A stretch of 64,000 nucleotides of DNA from CF-46 sp963760735. Lineage in GTDB: Bacteria > Chloroflexota > Limnocylindria > Limnocylindrales > CSP1-4. Positions 27,631 to 35,348 of the stretch are shown here, in pieces (within the stretch, counting starts at the first letter, position 1; every line of letters begins with the position of its first letter). The stretch is from NCBI GenBank assembly GCA_963760735.1, contig CAVXEB010000004.1, positions 2,035,828-2,099,827 of the forward strand. The letters run 5' to 3'. The translations under genes and the position numbers were made by a program. The notes under the pieces were generated by a model. That model ran no database searches. It worked only from the letters and a program-made list of their open reading frames with translations, and had not been told where the DNA came from.

Positions 27631-28137
27631 ATGGCTGACAAGCAGGTGATCATCGGGACCTTCGGCGACGAGGCTGCGGCGGACGCGGCCGTCGTGTCGC
27701 TCAAGGCGTGGGATCAGGCGTCCGAAGAAGTCAAGCTCAGCGCGATTGGCGTCCTCGTGCTCGACGACAAGGGCCAGGTCAAGGAACAGAAGCTCGGCGC
27801 GCGAAGCGGCAAGAAGGGCGCCGGCATCGGCCTCGTCCTGGCGGTGATCGCGCCGCCCACGCTGCTCGCCGGCATCGTCGGCGGCGGCGTGATTGGTCAT
27901 TTCCACCATCAGGGCCTCGGGCTGACGACCGAGGATCGCGAGCGGCTCATCGCCGAGCTGCAAGGTGGCAAGGCGGCCGTGGGCGTCCTCGCCGCGGGCG
28001 AGGAGGCCGACGCGATCGCCGGCAAGCTCGCCGAGCTCGGCGGTTCGGTCGAGGCGCACGAGGTCACTGACGAGGCGCTCGAAGCCGTCTCGGCGGCAGC
28101 CCCGATCGAGCCCGAGGCAGCGGGGGCGGCGGTCTAG
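27631..28137 (+). CDS. DUF1269-like protein with glycine-rich hydrophobic hairpin
   Basis: A 168-residue protein. The N-terminal half is a beta-alpha domain (QVIIGTFGDEAAADAAVVSL and LSAIGVLVLDDKGQVKEQKL). A Gly/Ala-rich hydrophobic segment of about 28 residues follows (GAGIGLVLAVIAPPTLLAGI, then VGGGVIGHF), then a second alpha/beta part (ERLIAELQGGKAAVGVLAAG). This matches DUF1269-type membrane-associated proteins; no enzymatic role is known. The ATG 27631 has AGAGGAGA seven bases upstream, so the ATG at 27607 is not used. It follows the SHOCT gene by 107 bases. Confidence 0.72.
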   Translation: MADKQVIIGTFGDEAAADAAVVSLKAWDQASEEVKLSAIGVLVLDDKGQVKEQKLGARSGKKGAGIGLVLAVIAPPTLLAGIVGGGVIGHFHHQGLGLTTEDRERLIAELQGGKAAVGVLAAGEEADAIAGKLAELGGSVEAHEVTDEALEAVSAAAPIEPEAAGAAV

Positions 28138-28353
28138 TTTCGCGACCGCCATCGGCGGCCAGCATGGAACAGCACTTCGGCCCGGTCCGCAGCATGCGAG
28201 TCCGGGCCGAGGCGTGTCCGGACCCAGCGGCTCTCGGTGGCCGCGCGGCCCCACGCGCCGGGTGCGACGCAGGGCGATTTGGGCGGACGTGGAGTCCGTA
28301 GACGCCCTGTTCAAGGGTTCTGACGACAGCCGCACGGGCGCTGGAGGGATGGG

Positions 28354-28501
28354 ATGAGCACGCAGTTCAAGGGCACCGTCAACGTCGACATCCGCGACTC
28401 CGTGCCGGACTGGACGCCGTTCGAGCCGCCCAATGGATGTCAGCGGCGAGCCGTACGTCGACCTCGAGCGCGAAGCGGTGGCGATGCTCTCGAGGGAGTG
28501 A
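28354..28501 (+). pseudogene. Arylsulfatase remnant: N-terminal and C-terminal ends joined by a large deletion
   Basis: The ATG at 28354 has a good GGAGGGAT ribosome site and encodes STQFKGTVNVDIRDSVPDW and TPFEPP, the start of a bacterial arylsulfatase family. At about 28431 this stops. In another frame the DNA reads DVSGEPYVDLEREAVAMLSR and then TGA, like the C-terminal end of the same family. The catalytic middle, with the Cys/Ser nucleophile and metal site, about 500 or more residues, is missing. The start codon and ribosome site survive, so a 54-residue nonsense peptide ending at 28518 could still be made. It overlaps the end of the antiporter gene on the other strand by four bases. Confidence 0.7.
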
Positions 28502-28514
28502 CGCAGCCGCCCGA

Positions 28515-29807
28515 CTAGACCAGCGGTCCTGTTGGCCGCTCGCCGGACCACAATCCACGCCGCCGTTTGGGCTCTCCTGAGTCTTCACGCTCGGGTGCGT
28601 CCGACGGCAGCTCCGCGATCCGCCGACCGTACCGCGTGGCGAGCGGCCCGGCGGTGAGCCCGTGCGCGACGACCGACAGCAGGACCGTCCATGCCACGGC
28701 GGCACCGAACGGACCTGGATCAACGCCGGCCTGCTGCAGGCCCTCGAGTCCCACGATCAGAAACACGATCGAAGCCAGTCCACGAGGACCGAACCAACCG
28801 ATGAACAGAACGGTTGGTGGCCTAAATCGAACGCCCACGAGAGCGATGCCGACCGGTAGCAGTCGGATGATCGTGAGGCTGAGGACCGCATACACGATCG
28901 CAGCCGGGTCCCACAGGTCGGTAAACAGCTTGCCGGCCACGGTCAGGCCGAACGCGATCCACACGCCGATCGCAAGCACGGATCCTTGCGTCTCGGTGAA
29001 GCGGACGGCGCGCTCCTCCCGCCAGCGGCTGCCACGGCCGAAGGCGAGGCCGCCCACGAACGCGGCGATGAACCCGTTGCCGCCGACACTGACGGCTGCC
29101 AGGTATGAGGCGGCGGCCAGGGCAAGGACGAAGAGCTGGCGCGAGACGGCGGATGTCGTACCCGACCGAACCGCGAGACGAAGCAGGGATCCACCGGCGA
29201 AGCCGACGGCTGCCCCAACCGCAACGCCGATCGCGGTGTCGATGACCGCCTCTCCCAACCAGCCCGAGCCGCCTGTCGTCTCCGCCCGCGACAGGGCCAG
29301 GGCCAGGAACACGAAGGGGGTGGCAATCCCGTCGTTGAGGCCGCTCTCGAGGCTCAGCAGGCGCCGGATCCGGGCGGGCACGACCGGGTTCGTGACGACC
29401 GGCTGGCCGAGCGCCGCGTCGGTCGGTGCGAGCGTCGCGGCGATCAGCAAGGCGATACCGAGCGGGACGCCGGGAAACAGCAGCAGAGCTCCGACGGTCC
29501 CTAGTGCGATCGTGACGGGCAATCCGATGAGCAGCAATCGGGTCAGGGGCGCGGCATCCTGTCGAAGGCCATCGGCCCGGATCGTGGACGCGTCGGCGAA
29601 CAGCAGCAGCGTCAGTGTCGCCTCGGCGAGGACCTTGATCGGTTCGGCCTGCGGCTCCATCGAGATCGGCCCGAGGACGTCGTCGGCAAGCAGGATGCCG
29701 ATGGCCATGAAGGCGAGCGCCGGTCCCACCGATAGCCTGTCGAGGCGGGCCGCGATGAGCGCGTAGCCCGCGACCAGCAGCGCGAGAATCGCGAGCTCGG
29801 TCTCCAT
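28515..29807 (-). CDS. Cation:proton antiporter (CPA family, NhaP-like)
   Basis: A 430-residue inner-membrane exchanger with twelve or more hydrophobic segments. Family landmarks are GPALAFMAIGILLADDVLG near the N-terminus, LLLFADASTI, AATLAPTDAALGQPVVTNP, and RRLLSLESGLNDGIATPFV, the conserved antiporter core with ion-site Asp residues, plus WFGPRGLASIVFL in the second half. It should exchange Na+ or K+ for H+. The ATG at 29807 begins METELAILALLVAGY. It is followed on the same strand by the terminal peptide of the sulfatase remnant. Near neighbours are a K+ channel and a TMEM175-type channel, so this is an ion-homeostasis region. Confidence 0.88.
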   Translation of the reverse strand: METELAILALLVAGYALIAARLDRLSVGPALAFMAIGILLADDVLGPISMEPQAEPIKVLAEATLTLLLFADASTIRADGLRQDAAPLTRLLLIGLPVTIALGTVGALLLFPGVPLGIALLIAATLAPTDAALGQPVVTNPVVPARIRRLLSLESGLNDGIATPFVFLALALSRAETTGGSGWLGEAVIDTAIGVAVGAAVGFAGGSLLRLAVRSGTTSAVSRQLFVLALAAASYLAAVSVGGNGFIAAFVGGLAFGRGSRWREERAVRFTETQGSVLAIGVWIAFGLTVAGKLFTDLWDPAAIVYAVLSLTIIRLLPVGIALVGVRFRPPTVLFIGWFGPRGLASIVFLIVGLEGLQQAGVDPGPFGAAVAWTVLLSVVAHGLTAGPLATRYGRRIAELPSDAPEREDSGEPKRRRGLWSGERPTGPLV

Positions 29808-29984
29808 CGCCTCGTCTCAGCCCCGGCGCGCTGCCGGCCCCGGTGCCGACGATGCGAGCGCAGCGCGAACTGCGGTGATCAGGACGACGAAGCCGGGATG
29901 GCGTGAAGCCTTGAAAGCCGGGGTCGCGCGTCCTGTCACGAAGCATCACCGCCGTCGCCTTGCCGTCCCCAGACGTCGCTCGGA

Positions 29985-30830
29985 CTACGCGGTCTTCGCA
30001 TCGCCGCTCAACGCCGACCGGAGGGCCACGATGTCGGCCCGCTGGCCCGCCACCTCGGCCCGAAGGCCCGCGAGCTCCTCGACGATGCCGGCGGTCGCGG
30101 ACGCGTCGACGGTCGGCGTGACGCTCGGCGCCACCGCGGGCTCAGACGCGTCGGACGCCGGCGGCGAGACCAGCAGGCTGGCAAGGATGCTCGCGAGAGC
30201 GCCGATGATCCCGATGCCGGCGAACATGACGAAGACACCGGTGAGGCGGCCCAGCGTCGAGATCGGGTAGAAGTCGCCGTAGCCGACCGTGGTGATCGTG
30301 ACGAGGCCCCACCAGATGGCCTCGCCGCCCGTCGTGATGTTCGCGCCCGGTGTCCGGCTCTCGAACTCGAGCACGAGGATGCTGGCGGTGCTGAGCACGA
30401 TCCCGGCCAGGAGGATCGTGATGAACGTGGCGTACTGGCCGCGGTTCCTGAGCACATCGAGGACGAGGTCCTTGCCGGCCTGGCCGCGAAGCAGGCGGGT
30501 GATCCGGGCCAGCCGACTGAGGCGGGCCAGACGGAACAGCGCCGTGAAGGGGATGAAGCCGAAGCTCGGGATCGATCCGAGCAGGTCGAGCCAGCCTCGC
30601 TGGCCCATGAAGTAGGCGCTCCGTGGCTTCGCGGCCGCGAGATTCAGCCCGAAGTCGATCAGGAAGATGACGCAGACGACGTTGTCGTACAGGGTCAGCA
30701 GGTCGCGCTCCGCCGGCGTGACGGGCAGGAGCAGCAGGACCATGATCACCAACGAGAAGATCGTCAGGACCAGGATGAAGATGTTGTAGGCGTTGCCGGT
30801 CTTGCGAAGCACCGGCTCATGGGCGCTCAT
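29985..30830 (-). CDS. Voltage-gated-type potassium channel
   Basis: 281 residues with the six-helix voltage-gated K+ channel plan. S1 is at about 15-36, S2 about 47-66, then an Arg-rich S4 (residues 97-115, LFRLARLSRLARITRLLRG), S5 around 133-155, a pore helix IWWGLVTIT, the selectivity filter TVGYGD at 181-186, and S6 (GVFVMFAGIGIIGALASILA). The C-terminus (about 245-275, GIVEELAGLRAEVAGQRADI) is a short coiled coil, likely for tetramer assembly. I chose ATG 30830 with AGGAGG nine bases upstream; the GTG at 30836 is too close to that site. It lies 177 bases upstream of the cation:proton antiporter gene on the same strand. Confidence 0.9.
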   Translation of the reverse strand: MSAHEPVLRKTGNAYNIFILVLTIFSLVIMVLLLLPVTPAERDLLTLYDNVVCVIFLIDFGLNLAAAKPRSAYFMGQRGWLDLLGSIPSFGFIPFTALFRLARLSRLARITRLLRGQAGKDLVLDVLRNRGQYATFITILLAGIVLSTASILVLEFESRTPGANITTGGEAIWWGLVTITTVGYGDFYPISTLGRLTGVFVMFAGIGIIGALASILASLLVSPPASDASEPAVAPSVTPTVDASATAGIVEELAGLRAEVAGQRADIVALRSALSGDAKTA

Positions 30831-31027
30831 GACCACGAACCTCCTGACCTATGGGTCCCTCTCGGATCAGGTCGCCTTCGAGCGGCGCTCGATGGACACG
30901 GTCAGTCGATCGTAACGGCTCGTTGTTGACGGATCCGGCCTCGTCGTCCCCGCCCCCAAGGGTCCGGCCGTCGACAGAGGACGGGCGACCGATATCGGGT
31001 CCCCGAGGAGGCTGCCTCCCGGGTCCC

Positions 31028-32503
31028 TCAGCCGCTCGTCGGGATCGAGATCCGCCCTGCCTTGATCTCGGCGAGGTACGCCGTATGGTCTCGCGCATTC
31101 ACATCGGCATAGGCCTCTGCGAAGTCGGCGATCGCGCCGTCGAACGTGTCGCTGGTGCCGAGGTAGGCGGCGATCGCGACGGCGTCGCCGCTCCGCGCAT
31201 GGGCCCGGGCGAGCGCCCAGCCACACAGGCCGCCGTAGAAGCGCAGGCCGACCGGCTGCAATATCGACGTGTCGACCGAGCCCTTCATGTCCCACAACTG
31301 CCGGAAATAGAAGTCCCGGCCGGCGGGGCCTCGCGTCCAGCCGAGCAGGATGTCCGGGGTCGCCTGCATGAGCCGCTGCCCGACGACCACGCGCTCGGCG
31401 TGATTGGCGTGCGTGCTCCGCTGGAAGTGCGGCTCCAGGACCGACGCGGTCGCCTCCTTCAGCTGGAGGATCAGCGGGTCGTTCGCGTCTCGGCCCTCGA
31501 GCACGACGATCATGCAGCGCGTCCCGACGCTCCCGACGCCGACCACCTTGAGGGCGGCATCCACGAAGCGATAGCGTTCGAGGAAATCGCGCCGGCTCTC
31601 CGACAGGGTCGCGCGGTAGTCGGTGAAGAACTTCTGGATCGTCTCCTGCGTGAAGTCGAAAAGGACATGCGCGATCGCCGGCGGGTCGTCGAGGATGACC
31701 CGGCGTCCCTCGACCACGGCGGTCAGGGCGGCGAACGCCTTCATCCCATCGCGCCGCCGGGCCTTGCTGAAGACGGCCTCGAGGTTCTGGCGACGGCCGC
31801 CGCCGACGTTGCCTTCGAGCATGCCGGTCTGTTCGGCGGCCTCGCGGATGTCGCCGTCCGTGATCGAGGCGTACCACACCTCGAGCAGCCCCATCCCGGC
31901 GTAGCGGCCCATCCACTGACGGTAGCCCCGGACGGCGCTCATCGCCGCCTCGCGGTTCCGTGCGGCGCTGAAGCCGTTGGCGCGGCCGGCGATGACCATG
32001 CTGGCCGCAAGCCGCTTGACGTCCCATTCCCACGGCCCTGGCAGCGTCTCGTCGAAGTCGTTCGCGTCGAACACGAGCGTCCGTTCGGGTGAGCCGAACA
32101 GCCCGAAGTTGGAGAGATGGGCGTCGCCGCTCGCCTGGACGATGATGTCGGTGCGCCGTGCGGTGGCGAGGTCGAGCGCCATCACGGCGGGCGTTCCGCG
32201 GTAGTAGGCGAACGCCGACTCGGCCATGCGTTGGTGGCGCAGGGGCAGGAGGTCAGGGAGTCGGTCCGCCTCCTGCTCCGCGAGGATCGCGATCGGGTCG
32301 CGGTCGGCGCGCGGCTCGAAGCCGGCGTGGCTCACCCGCGGGACGCGCTTCCGGGCGGCCTTTCCGGCCTCGGCCCGCTGGTTCGCGTGGACCCATGGCC
32401 GCGCGGTCCACATGTCCCCCGGCGGGGGCTCGGGTTTCCACGCCGCCTCAAGTGTGTCGGTCGTTGCGCGCACGTGCCGCTTGGCTGGTGACGTGGAAGT
32501 CAT
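31028..32503 (-). CDS. DUF2252 family protein (kinase-fold-like)
   Basis: A 491-residue cytosolic protein of the DUF2252 family. It shows FAYYRGTPAVMALDLA, VQASGDAHLSNFGLFGSPER, FDANDFDETLPGPWEWDVKR and LAAS, and further down VVGVGSVGTRCMIVVLEGRD, DFYFRQLWDMKGS and YGGLCGWALARAHARSGD. The GDxHxxNFG and DFD pattern resembles the catalytic loop and DFD motif of aminoglycoside-phosphotransferase-like kinases; this similarity is an inference, and the biochemical role is unknown. The ATG at 32503 overlaps the TGA of the preceding small gene (ATGA), so both are co-translated. Confidence 0.88.
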   Translation of the reverse strand: MTSTSPAKRHVRATTDTLEAAWKPEPPPGDMWTARPWVHANQRAEAGKAARKRVPRVSHAGFEPRADRDPIAILAEQEADRLPDLLPLRHQRMAESAFAYYRGTPAVMALDLATARRTDIIVQASGDAHLSNFGLFGSPERTLVFDANDFDETLPGPWEWDVKRLAASMVIAGRANGFSAARNREAAMSAVRGYRQWMGRYAGMGLLEVWYASITDGDIREAAEQTGMLEGNVGGGRRQNLEAVFSKARRRDGMKAFAALTAVVEGRRVILDDPPAIAHVLFDFTQETIQKFFTDYRATLSESRRDFLERYRFVDAALKVVGVGSVGTRCMIVVLEGRDANDPLILQLKEATASVLEPHFQRSTHANHAERVVVGQRLMQATPDILLGWTRGPAGRDFYFRQLWDMKGSVDTSILQPVGLRFYGGLCGWALARAHARSGDAVAIAAYLGTSDTFDGAIADFAEAYADVNARDHTAYLAEIKAGRISIPTSG

Positions 32504-32772
32504 CGGGTCCCTCCAGCGACGAGATCGGGGCCGCCGTCGGCGTCCTGCCTGGGGTTGGAGGCGACATCCGGGTCCGGAGACACCGGGCTCACGGACCGCA
32601 GCGCGAGGCCCAGGTCGGCGATGTGGGCGATCAGCCCCTGCAGCTGCGCCTGGTCGGCGATCTCGCCGGTAAGCCAGGTCTCGCCGGCACTGCGCTCGAG
32701 CCGCATCTCGGAAAAGGTCGCGATGAAGCGATCGCTCAACACGCCCTCGACCACGATCCGATAAGTCGTCAC
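32500..32772 (-). CDS. Small protein, coupled to DUF2252
   Basis: A 90-residue protein beginning TTYRIVVEGVLSDRFIATF, then RLERSAGETWLTGEIADQAQ and a GLIAHIADLGLALRSVSPV helix-strand end, with a disordered polar tail. The pattern resembles an ACT-like or ferredoxin-like small domain; I do not recognise a named family. I chose GTG 32772 because it opens directly on the domain. A GTG at 32811 is also in frame, but lies inside the 29-bp motif copy B. Its stop overlaps the DUF2252 start, implying a shared message that begins downstream of that motif. Confidence 0.65.
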   Translation of the reverse strand: MTTYRIVVEGVLSDRFIATFSEMRLERSAGETWLTGEIADQAQLQGLIAHIADLGLALRSVSPVSPDPDVASNPRQDADGGPDLVAGGTR

Positions 32773-32807
32773 AGGACGAATCGTGCCGCCCCGGCGATCT
32801 CCCGCAA

Positions 32808-32836
32808 TCACCCTCGGGTCGATCCACCCCGGGTGA
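32808..32836 (-). promoter_or_regulatory. 29-bp motif TCACCC-N17-GGGTGA, copy B
   Basis: On the minus strand, TCACCC is followed after 17 bases by GGGTGA, with inner GGGGTGGATCGA. It lies 36 bases upstream of the GTG start of the small gene preceding DUF2252 and four bases beyond the stop codon of the LuxR regulator. Same length and inner GGGTGGA as copies A and C. This placement is what a promoter or operator of the small gene/DUF2252 unit would show. Confidence 0.55.
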
Positions 32837-32839
32837 GTT

Positions 32840-35107
32840 TCAGAGCAGCCCCAGCTCGCCCGCCCGGACCACCGTCTCTTCGCGCGAGGACGTCCCCAAC
32901 TTGTGGTGGAGCGACTTCGTGTGCGTCTTCACGGTATTGACCGAGATGAACAGCTCGCTCGCGATCTCGCGAGCGGAGCGCGACGTGGCCAGCAGTCGCA
33001 ACACCCGGATCTCGGCCTCGGTCGGCCGATCGGCCTTCGGGGTGGCTCGCTCGGCACTGGTGCGAAGTCGTCGCTCGAGTGCCTCGAGGCGGCTCGGCAA
33101 GGTACCGGCGTGTCCGCAACCCTTCAGGACCTCTCGGGCTTCTCTTGCCGCAGCACGAGCCCTGGCTGCTTCTCCGATCCCGCCGTAGACAGACCCCAGG
33201 TCGATCAGGATCAAGGCGCGATGGACGGTCCCCCGGACCCCCCAGGAGTTCAACGCACGCTCCAGTGGCGGGATCGCGTCACGAGGCTTGCCTTGTCCCG
33301 CCAGCGCACGACCGAGGGCGAGCCACAGCGCCCCCGCGATCCTCGACGTGCTCAAGCCCCACGCCTCGGCCCTTGCGAGTGACTCCCGGGCGATGCGTTC
33401 GGCACCGATCGGGTCGCCCAGATCTCCGGTCGCCAGCGACCGGGTCGCGGCCGCGTGAATCTCGACATTCGGCGCCCCTGGCATCAGCCCGATCGGCTCG
33501 AGGACAGCCAGGGCGGCCGCCGGCTCGCCCTCGAAGGTCAGGATCATCGCCAGGCTTGTGCGGCCCGAGCTCAGGAGTTCCTCGTCCGTCCCGTAGCGTT
33601 CGATCAAGTCGAGTGCAGCAGCCTTGTCACGCTCCAGATCCACGGCGAGAAACGCCGCCTTCGAGAGGGCCACGAGCTCGTCGACGGTCCAGCCGGACGG
33701 CGTCGGCCCGACCCAACCCGAGGCTTCAGCAGCCGCGACGAGCCGCGCGACTTGAGTCGGGTCCCGGCCCAGCATGCCCGCCACGATCGCTCCGACGGCG
33801 GCGAGCGGTCCGGCCAGCGCCCCGTTCTCACTGCTGACCGCCGCGATCAGGCGCTCGAGCGTCTGGAACTGGCCCGTTCGGCTGAACTCGCGCCACGATC
33901 GCACCAGGAGCGTCGCGGCCCAGTCGTGGTCGTCACCTTCGAGCGCGTGTTCGACCGCGGCTTCGGCCTGCCCGTGTTCGACGTGCCAGCGAGCCGCACG
34001 CCGGTGCAGCTCTGGGACGAGCTGCGGCGATTCGTCCATCAGCCTGGAGTGGAGGAGCTCGGCGAACAATCGGTGATATCGGAACCACGTGCCACTCTCG
34101 TCCAGCGGCACGATGAACAGGTTCGCTCGCTCCAGCGTCCGAAGCCGCCGCGCCGATCCAGTCATCTCGGTCACCACATCGCAGAGTGGCCCGCTGAGCC
34201 GCGGAAGGATCGACGTCTGCAGCAGGAAGGCGCGGTCGTCCGTGGAGAGCGGGCCCAGGACCTCCTCGCTCATGTAGTCGATGACGTGCCGCGTCGAACC
34301 CGCGAACTCGGAGACGAACCTGGCCCGGTCGGCACGCTCTCGCAATGTCAGGGCGACGAGATACAGCCCGGCGGGCCAGCCCTCCGTGCGGGCCTCGAGG
34401 GTCTCGATGGATGTGCGATCGAGACCAAGCCCGAGAGACCCGTTCAGGAACCGGTCGGCCTCGTCCGGGTCGAACCGAAGGTGGTTCGCCCGGATCTCCG
34501 CCATCGCTCCGATCGCCCGCAGACGACCCAACGGAAGCGCCGGGTCTGCCCGCGACGAGATGACGACACGGAGCGTCGGTGGGAGATTGGCCACCAGCGC
34601 CTCCATGAGATGGTGTGCTGCTGCGCCGCTCAACAGGTGGTAGTCATCCAGGATGAGGACAGCCGGCTCGATGCCATCGAGCGCTTCGAGGAGTCTCGGC
34701 AGGACCTGGTCGGCGACGTCGATCCCCGGGGCGACCAGATCCCGGTCGACCTGATCGCCGAGCGAGATGCCGGCGCGGCGAAGTGAGGCGATGATGCCCA
34801 TCATCAACCTGACCGTGTCGCTGTCGCCCGCGATGATCGTGAGCCAGGCGCTGCGCCTGGTGGCTCGACGCGCCCAGGTCGCCAGGAGGGTCGTCTTGCC
34901 GTAGCCCGTCGGCGCGGCGACGAGCGTCAAGGGACGGGCGATCGCGTCGTCGAGTTGGCGGAACAAGCGCTCGCGATCGAGGTGCTCGGCTCGGAGCGGC
35001 GGGGGCGTGAGCTTCGTGCCGGGAACGAACTGCTGAACGACGTGGGCGTCCGTCGGGAGCGCCTTCTGGGTCACGGGCAGAGAACTCACCTTGGCTGGAC
35101 GGGGCAT
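32840..35107 (-). CDS. LAL-type (MalT-like) LuxR transcriptional regulator
   Basis: A 755-residue ATP-dependent activator. The STAND-type NTPase has Walker A APTGYGKTT at residues 65-73, Walker B AVLILDDYHLL around 145-155 and the RTEGWPAGLYLVALTLRERA segment typical of MalT-like proteins. A helical TPR-like sensor region covers about 350-680. The C-terminal LuxR HTH (about 690-755) reads ERATPKADRPTEAEIRVLRL and SAREIASELFISVNTVKTHT. The ATG at 35107 opens MPRPAKVSSL. It is divergent from an MFS exporter, with a motif copy in the gap between them and another beside its 3' end, so it may control both flanking units (inference). The inducer is unknown. Confidence 0.9.
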   Translation of the reverse strand: MPRPAKVSSLPVTQKALPTDAHVVQQFVPGTKLTPPPLRAEHLDRERLFRQLDDAIARPLTLVAAPTGYGKTTLLATWARRATRRSAWLTIIAGDSDTVRLMMGIIASLRRAGISLGDQVDRDLVAPGIDVADQVLPRLLEALDGIEPAVLILDDYHLLSGAAAHHLMEALVANLPPTLRVVISSRADPALPLGRLRAIGAMAEIRANHLRFDPDEADRFLNGSLGLGLDRTSIETLEARTEGWPAGLYLVALTLRERADRARFVSEFAGSTRHVIDYMSEEVLGPLSTDDRAFLLQTSILPRLSGPLCDVVTEMTGSARRLRTLERANLFIVPLDESGTWFRYHRLFAELLHSRLMDESPQLVPELHRRAARWHVEHGQAEAAVEHALEGDDHDWAATLLVRSWREFSRTGQFQTLERLIAAVSSENGALAGPLAAVGAIVAGMLGRDPTQVARLVAAAEASGWVGPTPSGWTVDELVALSKAAFLAVDLERDKAAALDLIERYGTDEELLSSGRTSLAMILTFEGEPAAALAVLEPIGLMPGAPNVEIHAAATRSLATGDLGDPIGAERIARESLARAEAWGLSTSRIAGALWLALGRALAGQGKPRDAIPPLERALNSWGVRGTVHRALILIDLGSVYGGIGEAARARAAAREAREVLKGCGHAGTLPSRLEALERRLRTSAERATPKADRPTEAEIRVLRLLATSRSAREIASELFISVNTVKTHTKSLHHKLGTSSREETVVRAGELGLL

Positions 35108-35170
35108 CTCCCCTCGAGCGTCAAGTATCGATCACCGCGCCCGGTTGGCGCCATTCGCGATCCGCGGGAT

Positions 35171-35199
35171 TCACCCGGGGTGGACCGGTGCCGGGGTGA
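35171..35199 (+). promoter_or_regulatory. 29-bp motif TCACCC-N17-GGGTGA, copy C
   Basis: Third copy: TCACCC, inner GGGGTGGACCG, then GGGTGA at the same 17-base spacing. It lies in the 241-base gap between the divergent LuxR regulator (start 35107) and the MFS transporter (start 35349), about 150 bases before the latter. This is the expected place for an operator of that regulator, though direct evidence is lacking. Confidence 0.55.
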
Positions 35200-35348
35200 T
35201 GCCCACCCGCCAGTCATCGCCACATGCTGCGCTCGTCGCCCGACGCACTCGTGTGCGTGGTCCACGGATGGACCCATTGAAATCGCGCTCAGGGAGGAAC
35301 GCCGTTGCGCTCCGGTGCGGGCAGGTTCGCCAGAAGGGGGTCGTCCCG

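Noticed and set aside
26994..35199. Shared peptide HPGW...GV in three frames
   Set aside because: The three 29-bp motif copies have the same spacing and so translate alike; the similarity is in DNA, outside supported genes.
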